64,000 bases of DNA from Bacteroidales bacterium (GCA_017438975.1 JAFRUH010000009.1:62001-126000), one strand, 5' to 3'. Shown: positions 8,974-18,425, counted from the first letter of the stretch. Numbers and translations: made by a program. The notes: generated from the sequence alone by a model not told the origin.

Positions 8974-9005
8974 ATTGGAAAGAATGCCTGTTTCTTCTAT
9001 CTTTG
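8974..9005 (+). promoter_or_regulatory. Promoter of metY-metF-metH
   Basis: ATTG (8974-8977), 20 nt, then TATCTTTG (8998-9005) matches the Bacteroides consensus. The predicted start near 9012 leaves only about 14 nt before the metY ATG, so there is no space for a SAM or cobalamin riboswitch. Confidence 0.8.
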
Positions 9006-9025
9006 CAGAAAGATTAATCAGCGCT

Positions 9026-10309
9026 ATGAAACCGAACGTGAAAAGATCGACCCTGTGTGTCCAGGCCGGATGGGAGCCCAAGAATGGAGAGCCTCGCGTC
9101 CTCCCGATTTATCAGAGTACCACTTTCAAATATGACGATACCGAGCAGATGGCCGACCTGTTCGACCTGAAGGCGGAAGGCTATTTCTATACCCGTCTCC
9201 AGAATCCGACCAACGACGCGGTCGCGAAAAAGATCGCGGCGCTGGAAGGAGGCGTCGGCGCCATGCTCACCTCGAGCGGCCAGGCCGCCAATTTCTACGC
9301 CCTGTTCAATATCTGCCAGGCCGGGGACCATTTTATCACCTCGACCGAAATCTACGGCGGGACCTACAACCTGTTCGGCGTGACTTTCAAGAAGCTTGGG
9401 ATCGAATGTACCTTCATCGACCAGGACGCTTCCGAGGAGGAAATCGACAAGGCCTTCCGCCCGAACACCAAAGCCCTCTTCGGGGAAACCCTCTCCAATC
9501 CGGGCTGCCGGGTCCTGGACATTGAAAAATTCGCCCGGACCGCCCACAGGCACGGTGTTCCCCTGATCGTCGACAATACCTTCCCGACCCCGATCAACTG
9601 CCGTCCCTTCGAGTGGGGCGCCGACATCGTGACCCATTCCACGACCAAATACATGGACGGCCATGCAACCCAGGTCGGCGGTGTCGTCGTGGACAGCGGG
9701 AATTTCGACTGGGATGCCTGCGCGGACAAATTCCCCGGACTGACCACCCCGGACGACTCCTATCACGGACTGACCTATACCAAGGCTTTCGGGAAGATGG
9801 CCTATATGACCAAGCTCGTCGCCCAGCTGATGCGGGACCTCGGGTCCATCCCGTCCCCGCACAACGCCTTCCTGCTGAACCTGGGGCTGGAAACCCTCCA
9901 CCTTCGCGTCCCGCGCCACTGCGAGAACGCCCTGAAAATCGCCCGTTTCCTGCAGGCTGACCCACGGGTCGCATGGGTCCATTACGCCGACCTCCCGGAG
10001 GACAGGGACCATGCTCTCGCGGCCAAATATCTTCCGGACGGGACCTGCGGTGTCATGGCCTTCGGTCTCAAGGGAGACCGCGAGACCGCGATCCGCTTCA
10101 TGGATTCCCTCCGGCTGATCTGCATCGTGACGCACGTCGCCGACGCGAGAAGCTGCGTTCTCCATCCGGCGAGCCATACCCACCGTCAGCTCTCCGACGA
10201 GCAGCTCCGCGAAGCCGGAGTCGCTCCGGACCTGATCCGTCTTTCCGTCGGAATCGAGGATGCGGACGACCTGATCGACGACATCCGGGAGGCGCTGGAC
10301 AAGATTTAA
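9026..10309 (+). CDS. metY: O-acetylhomoserine sulfhydrylase (homocysteine synthase)
   Basis: This 427-residue PLP enzyme of the Cys/Met metabolism family makes homocysteine from O-acetylhomoserine and sulfide. Markers are the N-terminal TLCVQAGWEP and PIYQSTTF, YTRLQNPTN near residue 60, the cofactor loop SSGQAAN near 85, and the Schiff-base lysine in HSTTKYMDGH near 205. The size fits MetY (about 430) better than cystathionine gamma-synthase (about 380). The ATG at 9026 is preferred over an upstream in-frame ATG at 8975 because the latter lies ahead of the predicted transcription start. It is the first gene of metY-metF-metH. Confidence 0.93.
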   Translation: MKPNVKRSTLCVQAGWEPKNGEPRVLPIYQSTTFKYDDTEQMADLFDLKAEGYFYTRLQNPTNDAVAKKIAALEGGVGAMLTSSGQAANFYALFNICQAGDHFITSTEIYGGTYNLFGVTFKKLGIECTFIDQDASEEEIDKAFRPNTKALFGETLSNPGCRVLDIEKFARTAHRHGVPLIVDNTFPTPINCRPFEWGADIVTHSTTKYMDGHATQVGGVVVDSGNFDWDACADKFPGLTTPDDSYHGLTYTKAFGKMAYMTKLVAQLMRDLGSIPSPHNAFLLNLGLETLHLRVPRHCENALKIARFLQADPRVAWVHYADLPEDRDHALAAKYLPDGTCGVMAFGLKGDRETAIRFMDSLRLICIVTHVADARSCVLHPASHTHRQLSDEQLREAGVAPDLIRLSVGIEDADDLIDDIREALDKI

Positions 10310-10320
10310 CTTACCCGGCC

Positions 10321-11244
10321 ATGAGAGTTTCCGACTTGCTTTCCGCTCCGGGACGGGCCTTCCCGTCCCTTGAGATCGTCCCCCCGCCCAAAGGGATGAC
10401 CCGGACGGAGCTTCTGGACGGGATCCGTCCTTTCATGGAGTTCAGTCCCCGTTTCATCAACGTGACCTGCCACCGGGACGAGTTCGAATACCGTCCGGAA
10501 GCGGACGGCAGCTATACCCGGCGGACCGTCCGGCGCCGTATCAGCGAAACGGCCGTCTGCGGAGCGGTCCAGTCGGAGTTCAAGGTCGAGGTCGTACCGC
10601 ACCTGATCTGCGGCGGCGCAACTGCGGAAGTGATTGAAAGTCAGCTATATGATTTCCGGTTCATGGGAATCGGTAACGTCATGGCCCTCCGCGGGGACAG
10701 CCTGGAAGGGGAGAAACGTTTCGTCCCGACGAAAGGCGGCTACGCCCATGCGGACGAACTGGTTTCCGCCATCCGTTCCTTCGAAAGGGAAACCGGAACG
10801 CAAGGGGCCTTTTGTATCGGGGTCGGCGGCTATCCCGAGAAGCATTTCGAAGCGCCGAATCCCGAGACGGACCTCGAGAACCTCAAGCGGAAAGTCGACG
10901 CAGGGGCGGATTACATCATCACCCAGATGTTTTTCGACAACCGGGTCTATTATGACTTTGTCGCCCGGTGCCGTGCGGCCGGCATCACCGTTCCGGTCAT
11001 CCCCGGCCTCAAGCCGATCTCATCCCTCCGTCAGGTCGCGCTGCTGCCGGAAACCTTTTCGATCGACATCCCCGTCGAACTGACCGACGAACTGTCCGCC
11101 TCCCCTGAAAGGGCCTATGAGATCGGCCGTGAGTGGTGCGGGAACCAGTGCCGGGACCTGCTTGCCCACGGCGTCCCCGCTGTCCATTTCTTCACGATGG
11201 GACGGCCGGACAACATCCTTGAAATCCTCCGCGCCTGTTTCTGA
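10321..11244 (+). CDS. metF: 5,10-methylenetetrahydrofolate reductase
   Basis: This 307-residue flavoprotein reduces methylene-THF to methyl-THF, the methyl donor used by MetH. The family pattern is visible: FPSLEIVPPPKGM at the N-terminus, FINVTCHRDEF, the FAD-region GIGNVMALRGDS near residue 115, GADYIITQMFFDN near 195 and PGLKPIS near 225. Conventional MetF is about 290-300 residues. It follows metY by 11 nt, and its TGA shares one base with the metH ATG, which indicates translational coupling. Confidence 0.95.
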   Translation: MRVSDLLSAPGRAFPSLEIVPPPKGMTRTELLDGIRPFMEFSPRFINVTCHRDEFEYRPEADGSYTRRTVRRRISETAVCGAVQSEFKVEVVPHLICGGATAEVIESQLYDFRFMGIGNVMALRGDSLEGEKRFVPTKGGYAHADELVSAIRSFERETGTQGAFCIGVGGYPEKHFEAPNPETDLENLKRKVDAGADYIITQMFFDNRVYYDFVARCRAAGITVPVIPGLKPISSLRQVALLPETFSIDIPVELTDELSASPERAYEIGREWCGNQCRDLLAHGVPAVHFFTMGRPDNILEILRACF

Positions 11245-14200
11245 TGGACCTTTTTTCGCACATCCTCAAGGAACGGATCCTCCTCCTCGACGGTGCCATG
11301 GGAACCCAGCTGCAGGCGAAGGGACTCGTGGGGGACAGCGAAGCGTTCAACCTGAGCCATCCCGACGTGATTCTCGGAATCCATCAGGCTTATATAGAGG
11401 CCGGTGCGGATATCATTGAAACCAATTCTTTCGGTGCGAACCGGCTCTCCCAGGAGGAATACGGAAGGGCCGCCGACGCCCGTGACATGGCCCTTGCCGC
11501 GGCCCGGATCGCCCGGAAAGCGGCCGACGGAGCCCCCCGGAAAATCTGGGTCGCCGGAAGCGTGGGACCGACCGGAAAGTCCCTGACCCTCCCGCAAAGA
11601 CTGGACGATCCGCTCTATCGCCCCTGCGATTTCGACGGGATGGCCGAAGTCTACGGGGAAGAGATCGGAGCCCTTGTCGAAGGGGGCGTGGACCTGATCC
11701 TCCTCGAGACCTGTTTCGACGCCCTGAATGTCAAGGCCGCCCTGTACGCCCTCGGGGATTATCCGGGTGTTCCCGTCATCATTTCCGTCTCCCCGGCCGA
11801 CCGGAGCGGCAGGACGCTGACGGGCCAGACCCTCGAAGCCTTTTTCCATTCCGTCCGCCACGGCCGTCCGGTCGCCTTCGGTCTCAACTGTTCCCTGGGC
11901 GCCACCGATATGCTGCCCCTTCTGGAAGACGTCGCCTCCTGGTGCGACTGCCCGGTCTGCTGCTATCCGAACGCCGGCCTGCCGAACGAGATGGGAACTT
12001 ATGACGAAACGCCCTCCCAGATGGCGGAAGCAATCCGCTCGATGGCCGGAAAGGGCCTTGTCAATATCGTCGGGGGATGCTGCGGAACGACGCCCGACCA
12101 CATCCGGGCTCTCAAGGAAGCGGTCCGGGGTCTCCCGCCCCGTCCGATGCCGGAACCGGACGTCCGCCTTCATGTCAGCGGCCTGGAAGCCGTGACGGTT
12201 GACCGGGAGAAGAACCTGTTCACGAATATCGGGGAGCGGACCAATGTCGCCGGCTCCCGGAAATTCGCCCGCCTGATCGCCTCCGGGGCGTACGAAGAGG
12301 CCCTCGAAGTCGCTGCCGGCCAGATCGAGGGAGGGGCGTCGGTCATCGATATCAACATGGACGATGCGATGCTGGATCCGGCGGCTGAGATGCAGAAATT
12401 CCTGCGCTATGTTTCCGGAGACCCTGCGGTCGCCCGGGCAGCCGTCATGATCGATTCCTCCCACTGGGACGCGGTGACGGCCGGCTTGAAGAACGCACAG
12501 GGGAAGTGCATCGTCAATTCCATCTCCCTGAAAGGGGGGGAGGAAGTATTCCTGTCGAGGGCCCGGGAGCTTAGCCGTCTCGGAGCGGCGGCCGTCGTGA
12601 TGGCATTCGACGAAGAAGGCCAGGCGACGGATTACGAGCGGAAGATCCGGATCTGTCAGCGCTCCTGGCGCCTCCTGACGGAAGAGGCCGGCTTCGCTCC
12701 TTCGGACATCATCTTCGATGTCAATGTATTATCGGTCGGAACCGGCCTTCCGGAGCACCGGCGCTACGGGGTCGATTTCATCGAAGCGGTCCGCTGGATC
12801 AAGTCGAACCTCCCCGGTGCGCTGACTTCCGGCGGCATCTCGAACCTTTCTTTCGCATTCCGCGGGAACAACCGCGTCCGGGAAGCGATGCATTCCGTCT
12901 TCCTGTACCACGCCATCGCGGCCGGACTGGATATGGGAATCGTCAACCCCGGGATGCTCCAGGTTTATGACGAGATCGAACCGGACCTGCTGCGGCGGGT
13001 CGAAGATGTGATCCTGGACCGGGATTCAGGGGCTGTGGAGCGCCTGTTGGAAAAAGCCGCCGAAACTGCGGGCGATACTTCAGCTGAAAAGGTTCAATCT
13101 GTTGAAAAAGAAGATATTCCTGTTGAGGAGAAATTGATCCGAGCCCTGCTTTCCGGAGGTTCTCCGACCCTCCGGGAGGATCTGATGGAGGCCCTCTCGA
13201 AGACCGGAAAGGCGGTCGATGTCATCGAGGGACCGCTGATGGAGGGGATGGCCCGTGTCGGGGAGCGCTTCGGGGCCGGGAAGATGTTCCTTCCTCAGGT
13301 CGTCAAATCCGCGAGGGTCATGCGCGATGCCGTGGCCTTCCTGCAGCCTTACCTGGAAGGAAAAACCGGTTCCGGCAGGGAGCGGAAGCCCGTTTTCCTC
13401 CTTGCGACCGTCAAGGGGGACGTCCATGACATCGGGAAGAACATCCTGTCCATCGTCCTGCAGTGCAACGGTTTCGAGGTGGTCGACCTCGGGGTCATGG
13501 TCCCGAAGGAAACGATCCTGGAGAAGGCCGCGGAAACCGGTGCGGACCTGATCGGGGTGAGCGGCCTGATCTCTCCTTCCCTCCGTCAGATGGAGGATCT
13601 GTGCCGGGAAATGGCGCAGCGGGGAATGCAGACCCCGCTTCTCGTCGGAGGGGCGACGACTTCCGCCCTCCATACGGCCGTCAAACTGGCTCCGCTCTAT
13701 GACCATGTATTCTATGGCGCGGATGCGTCCGCAAGCGCCGTCCTTTCCGGCCGCCTGATGTCCGACAGGGTGAAAACGGAAGAGATGGAACATGCTTCCC
13801 AGCAAGAGCTTAGAGATACCTATCTCAAGGCGTCCTCCAGCAGGACCCGTTCCGTCGGTCAAGCGGAACCCTTCGCGAAGGAGTCCTTCCTCCGGGGCAA
13901 GGTTTTCCCGGATTTCCCGGCCCGGAAACTCACAGTAGAGGAGGTCCTTCCTTATTTCGACTGGCGTCTTTTCGATATCGTCTGGGGACTCAAGGGCGAC
14001 GCCGCACGGGAAGAGCGGGCACGCTTGCATTCGGATGCGGAGAAAGTGCTTGAGGAGATGGCTGCCGGCGGCTGCCGGATCGTACTCTGCGCCCGGTTCG
14101 ATCCCTGCCATTCCGAAGGGGATACGATCGTCTCCGAAGCGTGGCGGCTTCCGATGCTCCGCCAGGAAGAGGGGAACGCCCGGTCCCTCGCCGATTTCGT

Positions 14201-14690
14201 CCCTCCGCAATCGTACGGATTCGAATCGCCCGCCGGCCTCTTCGCGATCAGTGTCCACCGGGTTCATCCCAAGGGAGCCTGCGACTGCGCCTCCTGCCGG
14301 ACCGAAAACGGGCCGATGCTGGAGCGTTCCGTCAGGCTGACCCTCGCTGAAGCGGCTTCCGCCTGGCTGGATGCCGAGCTGCGGAAATCGCTGCCGGAAG
14401 GCTCTCCCTCCCGGATCGTCAAGCCTGCGGCCGGCTACGCTTCCTGTCCCGACCACTCCCTCAAGCGCGACATCCTTTCGCTGCTTCCCGGGGGCGAGGC
14501 TCTCGACATCCGGCTGACTGAAACCTGTGCGATGATTCCGGATGCCAGCATCTGCGGCCTTGTCTTCGCCCATCCGGAGGCGTCCTATCCGGAAATCCGG
14601 CATCTGTCCCGCCGGGCTGTCGACGCCTATGCCGGCCTCAGGGGGTTCTCCGAGGCCGAAAAGACATTGTTCCTGGGCGGATTGCTGTAA
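11244..14690 (+). CDS. metH: Cobalamin-dependent methionine synthase
   Basis: The 1148-residue enzyme transfers a methyl group from methyl-THF to homocysteine through cobalamin. All four modules are present. The homocysteine domain (1-300) has zinc cysteines in GLNCSLGA and GGCCGTTP. The pterin domain (about 320-590) begins [11 protein letters not shown]. The cap and B12 domain (about 640-880) holds DVHDIGKNI with the axial His near 727. The activation domain (about 890-1148) has the [15 protein letters not shown] motif near 1058. E. coli MetH is 1227 residues; the shortfall seems spread over linkers. It converges on the next gene with 2 nt between. Confidence 0.96.
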   Translation: MDLFSHILKERILLLDGAMGTQLQAKGLVGDSEAFNLSHPDVILGIHQAYIEAGADIIETNSFGANRLSQEEYGRAADARDMALAAARIARKAADGAPRKIWVAGSVGPTGKSLTLPQRLDDPLYRPCDFDGMAEVYGEEIGALVEGGVDLILLETCFDALNVKAALYALGDYPGVPVIISVSPADRSGRTLTGQTLEAFFHSVRHGRPVAFGLNCSLGATDMLPLLEDVASWCDCPVCCYPNAGLPNEMGTYDETPSQMAEAIRSMAGKGLVNIVGGCCGTTPDHIRALKEAVRGLPPRPMPEPDVRLHVSGLEAVTVDREKNLFTNIGERTNVAGSRKFARLIASGAYEEALEVAAGQIEGGASVIDINMDDAMLDPAAEMQKFLRYVSGDPAVARAAVMIDSSHWDAVTAGLKNAQGKCIVNSISLKGGEEVFLSRARELSRLGAAAVVMAFDEEGQATDYERKIRICQRSWRLLTEEAGFAPSDIIFDVNVLSVGTGLPEHRRYGVDFIEAVRWIKSNLPGALTSGGISNLSFAFRGNNRVREAMHSVFLYHAIAAGLDMGIVNPGMLQVYDEIEPDLLRRVEDVILDRDSGAVERLLEKAAETAGDTSAEKVQSVEKEDIPVEEKLIRALLSGGSPTLREDLMEALSKTGKAVDVIEGPLMEGMARVGERFGAGKMFLPQVVKSARVMRDAVAFLQPYLEGKTGSGRERKPVFLLATVKGDVHDIGKNILSIVLQCNGFEVVDLGVMVPKETILEKAAETGADLIGVSGLISPSLRQMEDLCREMAQRGMQTPLLVGGATTSALHTAVKLAPLYDHVFYGADASASAVLSGRLMSDRVKTEEMEHASQQELRDTYLKASSSRTRSVGQAEPFAKESFLRGKVFPDFPARKLTVEEVLPYFDWRLFDIVWGLKGDAAREERARLHSDAEKVLEEMAAGGCRIVLCARFDPCHSEGDTIVSEAWRLPMLRQEEGNARSLADFVPPQSYGFESPAGLFAISVHRVHPKGACDCASCRTENGPMLERSVRLTLAEAASAWLDAELRKSLPEGSPSRIVKPAAGYASCPDHSLKRDILSLLPGGEALDIRLTETCAMIPDASICGLVFAHPEASYPEIRHLSRRAVDAYAGLRGFSEAEKTLFLGGLL

Positions 14691-14692
14691 TG

Positions 14693-15352
14693 TCAGAACT
14701 GTTTCCGGAGAGCCCGGAGATAGAATTCGGTGCGCTGCTCGGGCAGGATCGGGAAACGCATGATCCTCGTGTCGGGGGAGAGGCCGTCGTCGAGGTTGCA
14801 GACGTACAGGGTGCTCACTTCCGAAAGATAGAGCCGGTTGTAGCGGATATCCTGGTATTTCTGCAGGTCCATGACGTACCGGACGGTCTTCCGGACCTTT
14901 TCGTCGGTCAGGTCATCCTTGCAGAAAACATAGAGGCCGAGACGGTCGAAGACGCCGTAGAAACCGTTTCCGGCTTTGGAGACCTTGCTCTGGAGGATCC
15001 GTTTCAGGGGGAGGGCCATCGACCAGTAGGGAAGTTCCCGCGAACCGATGTATCGTCCCTGCTGCAGACCGAATCCGTACCCGTTTTCGACGATCCGGGC
15101 CATGTCGTCCTCCTCGTCGTCGTTCCTCGGGCGGATGCCGGACATCTCTTTCAGCAGGGAAGCGGCTGCTTCCTTGCTCTGTTCCATGGCGCGCGTAACC
15201 TCGATTCCGAGGGATTTCCGGTCCGCTGACTGCAGGTCTGGACGGTCCCGGTTCTCCAGATCCCCGAAATAGCTTCCCAGGATCTCCGTGAGGGAGATCT
15301 TGGCGTATTGCTCGAAGAAACAGGTCCCGTATTTCCTGAAGGATGCCATCAT
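14693..15352 (-). CDS. Conserved hypothetical protein (219 aa)
   Basis: No family is recognised with confidence. The 219-residue protein is soluble, has no signal peptide and is charged. One stretch (PDLQS, then LGIEVTRA, about residues 37-55) resembles the Asp...Glu-X-beta-strand core of PD-(D/E)XK nucleases, and a second hydrophobic segment FYGVFDRLGLYVF lies near 130. This resemblance is weak. Its ATG overlaps the stop of the upstream acetyltransferase gene (ATGA), so the two are translated together. Confidence 0.7.
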   Translation of the reverse strand: MMASFRKYGTCFFEQYAKISLTEILGSYFGDLENRDRPDLQSADRKSLGIEVTRAMEQSKEAAASLLKEMSGIRPRNDDEEDDMARIVENGYGFGLQQGRYIGSRELPYWSMALPLKRILQSKVSKAGNGFYGVFDRLGLYVFCKDDLTDEKVRKTVRYVMDLQKYQDIRYNRLYLSEVSTLYVCNLDDGLSPDTRIMRFPILPEQRTEFYLRALRKQF

Positions 15353-15879
15353 TCAGTCTTTTCAAGGTTTCGGTCCAGGAGTTTCTGATAGGCCAGGCGC
15401 GGATCGCCGTTCGCGAGCAGGATCGTCCCGCAGAAACGGAAACCGTGTTTGAGGATGTTGTGCTGCATGATGGCGTTGTCCGCGTGGGTGTCGATACGGA
15501 CATTGTCCGTCACGGAAAAGGCATGGTCCATGATGGCGGAGAAGATGCCGTGGGTTCCGGCCCTTCCCGCGATACGGTGGATCACCCGGTAAGGGAGGCT
15601 GTCGTCCAGCCATTCCCCTCCGTAGATGACCGCGTAGGTCGGTTCCGGGGAGGGAATCATCGCGAAATACCCGTCGGCCTGTCCTGAGGGACTGGTGACG
15701 AGGTAACCGACCCCGTTCCGGATGTCGGTGGCGATGGTCTCCCGGGACGGATATCCGTCCGTCCACTGGCGGAGGTTCCCGGAGGCGCGCATGGTCCGGA
15801 CGGCATCGGCGACGATGTCGAGAATGGAGGGGATATCCTCCGGTTTCGCTTTCCTGACGGTCCTTTCCTTCTCGTCCAT
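15349..15879 (-). CDS. GNAT-family N-acetyltransferase
   Basis: The 176-residue protein begins with the GNAT opening (VRKAKPEDIPSILDIVADAV). It carries a beta-strand pair around residues 65-95 (VGYLVTSPSGQADGYFAMIP) and ends with NILKHGFRFCGTI, the usual C-terminal motif where N-x-G-F contacts acetyl-CoA. The substrate is unknown. It lies upstream of and overlaps the hypothetical gene 14693-15352. A degraded promoter (TAACTTTC at 15912-15905) may drive both. Confidence 0.82.
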   Translation of the reverse strand: MDEKERTVRKAKPEDIPSILDIVADAVRTMRASGNLRQWTDGYPSRETIATDIRNGVGYLVTSPSGQADGYFAMIPSPEPTYAVIYGGEWLDDSLPYRVIHRIAGRAGTHGIFSAIMDHAFSVTDNVRIDTHADNAIMQHNILKHGFRFCGTILLANGDPRLAYQKLLDRNLEKTE

Positions 15880-15942
15880 GATTCCGGCTCGGATTACTTC
15901 TCCGGAAAGTTAGGAAAAAACCGCCTATTCTGATAGAAAAGC

Positions 15943-15995
15943 GACAAATTGACATAATATTTTGACAAATTGTCCATTATATATGACAGTTTGTC
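15943..15995 (+). promoter_or_regulatory. Three phased GACA-N3-TGTC palindromes upstream of hsp20
   Basis: GACAAATTGAC (15943-15953), GACAAATTGTC (15964-15974) and GACAGTTTGTC (15985-15995) are spaced exactly 21 nt apart, or two helical turns. The last two are inverted repeats; the first has a degraded right half. The same core occurs once upstream of grpE at 33267-33277. They are best read as sites for a dimeric regulator of heat-shock or stress genes. Confidence 0.72.
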
Positions 15996-16008
15996 TACTT
16001 TTTGATAG

Positions 16009-16023
16009 TGGTCTCGCATTTGC
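16009..16023 (+). promoter_or_regulatory. Probable hsp20 promoter, -24/-12-like element
   Basis: TGG (16009-16011), seven bases, then TTTGC (16019-16023) fits the sigma-54 spacing, with GG and GC 12 nt apart. It lies 13 nt after the last palindrome. A housekeeping alternative, TTTG at 16001 and TAGTTTAA at 16027, fits less well. The grpE upstream region has the same arrangement. Confidence 0.55.
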
Positions 16024-16081
16024 TATAGTTTAATCGTCCCGCTTGAGGGACCTGAAAAAATGAAGTTGAATTTAAAATAAT

Positions 16082-16088
16082 AGGAGGT
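16082..16088 (+). promoter_or_regulatory. Strong Shine-Dalgarno sequence of hsp20
   Basis: AGGAGGT ends 7 nt before the ATG. Such a perfect site is unusual here: nearly all other genes in the window have AT-rich starts without one. It fits a gene that must be translated strongly on induction. Confidence 0.8.
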
Positions 16089-16095
16089 AATTATC

Positions 16096-16527
16096 ATGGT
16101 ACCTGCAAGACGTAGCACACAGAACTGGCTGCCGGATTTCTTCAATGATTTCTTCGACAACGCGTGGATGGACAGGGCTAAGACAACGGCGCCCGCCATC
16201 AATGTATTCGAGACCGAAAAGGCCTATGAGCTGGAGCTCGCCGCTCCGGGCATGACCAAGGAGGATTTCAAGATCCAGCTGGACGAAGAGGGCAACCTCG
16301 TCATCAAGATGGAAAAGAAAGTCAAGGAAAACGAAAAGGACAAGAAGGGCCAGTATCTCCGCCGGGAGTTCAGTTACACCCGCTTCCAGCAGACGATGCT
16401 CCTTCCGGACGATGCTGACCGCGAGGCGATTTCAGCCCGCGTTGAGAACGGAATCCTTTGTGTCGACCTTCCGAAGATCCGCAAGGTGGAAGTCCCGGAA
16501 AACAAGAAAGTGATCGAAATCCAGTAA
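16096..16527 (+). CDS. Small heat-shock protein, Hsp20/alpha-crystallin family
   Basis: This 143-residue holdase chaperone binds unfolding proteins in the cytoplasm. After a variable N-terminal arm (MVPARRSTQNWLPDFFNDFF) comes the alpha-crystallin domain, from about residue 32 (PAINVFETEKAYELELAAPG) to RVENGILCVDLPK near 117, and a short C-terminal tail with VIEIQ. Size and motifs are standard for bacterial class A Hsp20. It is a single-gene unit with its own palindrome-containing promoter and a strong ribosome-binding site, and it converges on the threonine-aldolase-like gene. Confidence 0.95.
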   Translation: MVPARRSTQNWLPDFFNDFFDNAWMDRAKTTAPAINVFETEKAYELELAAPGMTKEDFKIQLDEEGNLVIKMEKKVKENEKDKKGQYLRREFSYTRFQQTMLLPDDADREAISARVENGILCVDLPKIRKVEVPENKKVIEIQ

Positions 16528-16540
16528 GGCGGTTTTCCGC

Positions 16541-17575
16541 TCAGCATTCTGACAGCAGCTCTTCCAGCCGGGAGAGCTGCTGTTCTGTCGTAGCCCAGCT
16601 GGTTGCGAACCGGACGACGAAACGTCCGTCCGGAAGCGGTTCCCAGACTTCGAAGAGCACCTCCTTGCGGAGGTTATCCATCTGCGCGGGGGAGAGGATG
16701 ACGAACTGCTGGTTGGTCGGGGAGTCGATGAAAAGTTCGATCCCGGCCTTCTGGAAGATGGTTTTCAGACGCTCCGCCATATCGATGACGTGACGGCTGA
16801 TCTTGAAATACAGGCCGTCGGTGAACAGCGTATCGAACTGGATGCCGAGGAGCCGCCCCTTCGCGAGGAGGGCGCCGTGCTGCTTGACGGTGGTGAAGAA
16901 ATGGGCGGGAGCGTTTCCGGCGGGGAAGACCACCGCTTCGCCGCAGAGGGCCCCGACCTTCGTCCCGCCGATATAGAAAACGTCGCAGAGGGAGGCCAGT
17001 TCGTGCAGGTCCAAGTCGGAACTCCGGCTCATCAGGCCGTAGCCGAGCCGGGCACCGTCGATGAAGAGGGGCAGGCTGTTCCGGAGGCAGACTTCTCGGA
17101 TCCGGGTCAGTTCCTCCTGGGTATAGATGGTCCCGTATTCCGTAGGGAAGGAGATGTAGACCATGCCGGGAAATACCATGTGGGAGCAGGCCTCGTCGGC
17201 ATAGAAGCGCCGGAGGTACGCGTCCAGTTCTTCCGCGAGGATTTTCCCCTGATGGGAGGGAAGGGGCAGTACCTTGTGCCCTGTGAATTCGACGGCACCG
17301 GCCTCGTGGACCCCTATGTGGCCTGTTTCGGCCGAAATGACCCCTTCGTAGCCTTTCAGCATTGCGGAAATCACCGTGGCGTTGGTCTGGGTGCCGCCCG
17401 TGAGGAAGAAGATCTCTGCGTCCGGGCAGCCGACGGCTTGCCGGATCCGTGCCTTTGCGCTCAGGCAGAAACTGTCTTCCCCGTATCCGGGTTCCTGGAT
17501 CAGGTTGGTTTCGGCGAGACGCCGGAGGATTTCCGGGACGGCTCCGACGTTATAATCGCAAGTGAAAGAGATCAT
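16541..17575 (-). CDS. Threonine aldolase / aromatic beta-eliminating lyase family enzyme
   Basis: The 344-residue PLP enzyme has the fold-type I pattern of low-specificity threonine aldolases: CDYNVGAVPEILRRL at the start, FLTGGTQTN near residue 58 that grips the cofactor, LFIDGARLGYG near 172 with the PLP-binding Asp, and the catalytic lysine in YIGGTKVG near 205. It would split threonine into glycine and acetaldehyde; related enzymes act on other beta-hydroxy amino acids. It is a single gene on the minus strand, divergent from the nuclease gene. Confidence 0.88.
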   Translation of the reverse strand: MISFTCDYNVGAVPEILRRLAETNLIQEPGYGEDSFCLSAKARIRQAVGCPDAEIFFLTGGTQTNATVISAMLKGYEGVISAETGHIGVHEAGAVEFTGHKVLPLPSHQGKILAEELDAYLRRFYADEACSHMVFPGMVYISFPTEYGTIYTQEELTRIREVCLRNSLPLFIDGARLGYGLMSRSSDLDLHELASLCDVFYIGGTKVGALCGEAVVFPAGNAPAHFFTTVKQHGALLAKGRLLGIQFDTLFTDGLYFKISRHVIDMAERLKTIFQKAGIELFIDSPTNQQFVILSPAQMDNLRKEVLFEVWEPLPDGRFVVRFATSWATTEQQLSRLEELLSEC

Positions 17576-17598
17576 GGTCCGTTCGCTTTATATCCTTG

Positions 17599-17606
17599 CA
17601 AAGATA
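17599..17606 (-). promoter_or_regulatory. Promoter -7 element for the threonine-aldolase-like gene
   Basis: On the minus strand TATCTTTG lies 24 nt upstream of the ATG and matches the Bacteroides -7 consensus. No clear TTTG at -33 is present, so it may be a weaker promoter. Confidence 0.6.
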
Positions 17607-17644
17607 GAAAAATCCGGGGAATTGATTAACTTAGCGGCCAGATT

Positions 17645-18409
17645 ATGAAAAGAATGTCTTTTTTATGCGCAGCGCTGCTCTGCGGCTGTGTTTTCCAACA
17701 ATCCCTCCCGGCCCCCGACGGGCTCGAGATTCCCGCTTACGGGGAGAACCAGAATATCCTTTCGTACCAGGGACATACCGTTTCCTACAATACCTCCACC
17801 CTGATTCCCGACTGGGTCGCCTATGAGCTGACCGACGAGGAGACGCGCGGCGGCGCAACCCGCCAGGACAAAAATTTCTCCATGGACCCGTCCTTCCGGA
17901 AACGCCAGGCCATGCGGGAGGATTACCGAGGGTCGGAATGGACACGGGGACACATGGCCCCGGCCGCGGATTTCACCTGGGACGACAGTGCCATGGCGGA
18001 GACTTTCTATTTTACGAACATCTGCCCCCAGCGGGAAGAACTCAACAACAAGGACTGGCAGTATCTCGAGAAGCAGGTCCGGTACTGGGCCCGGTCCCAC
18101 GGAAAGGTCTGGGTCGTCTCCGGCCCGATCGTGGGCGAGAACCGGTACGGCCGCATCGGAGACAGGGGAGTCGTCGTTCCGGACGCATTTTTCAAGGCGC
18201 TCCTGTATGAGAAGGGCGGCAAGTACCATGCGATCGCCTTCGTCATGGGAAATGACGCCAGCCGCTATTATCTGCAGGACTGCTGCCTGACTATCAATGA
18301 GTTGGAAAACATAACCGGGATCGATTTCTTCCCCTCGCTCGACGATGCCTTCGAAGAGGAGGTGGAGGATTCGTACCGCCTTTCCGACTGGGGATTGAGA
18401 AAACGGTAA
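17645..18409 (+). CDS. Secreted DNA/RNA non-specific endonuclease
   Basis: The 254-residue protein starts with a signal peptide that may be lipidated (AALLCGCVFQ). It carries the beta-beta-alpha metal nuclease core: EWTRGHMAPAADF near residue 98-110 holds the catalytic His (RGH), and FTNICPQREELNNKDWQYLE near 120-140 supplies the metal-binding Asn. WVVSGPIVGEN near 158 is the usual third motif. The family cuts DNA and RNA outside the cytoplasm, for nutrition or defence. Its 3' end overlaps the promoter of the citrate lyase operon. Confidence 0.92.
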   Translation: MKRMSFLCAALLCGCVFQQSLPAPDGLEIPAYGENQNILSYQGHTVSYNTSTLIPDWVAYELTDEETRGGATRQDKNFSMDPSFRKRQAMREDYRGSEWTRGHMAPAADFTWDDSAMAETFYFTNICPQREELNNKDWQYLEKQVRYWARSHGKVWVVSGPIVGENRYGRIGDRGVVVPDAFFKALLYEKGGKYHAIAFVMGNDASRYYLQDCCLTINELENITGIDFFPSLDDAFEEEVEDSYRLSDWGLRKR

Positions 18410-18425
18410 AAATGTATTAATTTTG
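18395..18425 (+). promoter_or_regulatory. Promoter of the citrate lyase operon
   Basis: TTG (18395-18397), 20 nt, then TAATTTTG (18418-18425) matches the Bacteroides consensus. The -33 part lies inside the end of the nuclease gene. Transcription should start near 18432, about 20 nt before citD. Confidence 0.75.

Larger units (their letters stand above)
8617..9025. other. Divergent intergenic region glnN/metY
   Basis: The 409 nt between glnN and metY hold, from left to right: the glnN ribosome-binding site, the GC hairpin, the Gln-rich leader ORF (minus), the glnN promoter (minus), an AT-rich stretch and the metY promoter (plus). No riboswitch fold or repeat was recognised in the rest. Confidence 0.7.

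Noticed and set aside
8617-9025. A SAM or cobalamin riboswitch before metY-metF-metH
   Set aside because: The predicted 5' leader is only about 14 nt long and no conserved core is visible.
16009-16034. Firm assignment of the hsp20 promoter to sigma-54
   Set aside because: The spacing fits, but the palindrome is too close for a usual enhancer and a housekeeping-type alternative overlaps, so it is kept only as a hypothesis.
15900-16095. CIRCE/HrcA operator upstream of hsp20, and likewise before grpE
   Set aside because: The TTAGCACTC-N9-GAGTGCTAA pattern is absent; the palindromes present have a different core.
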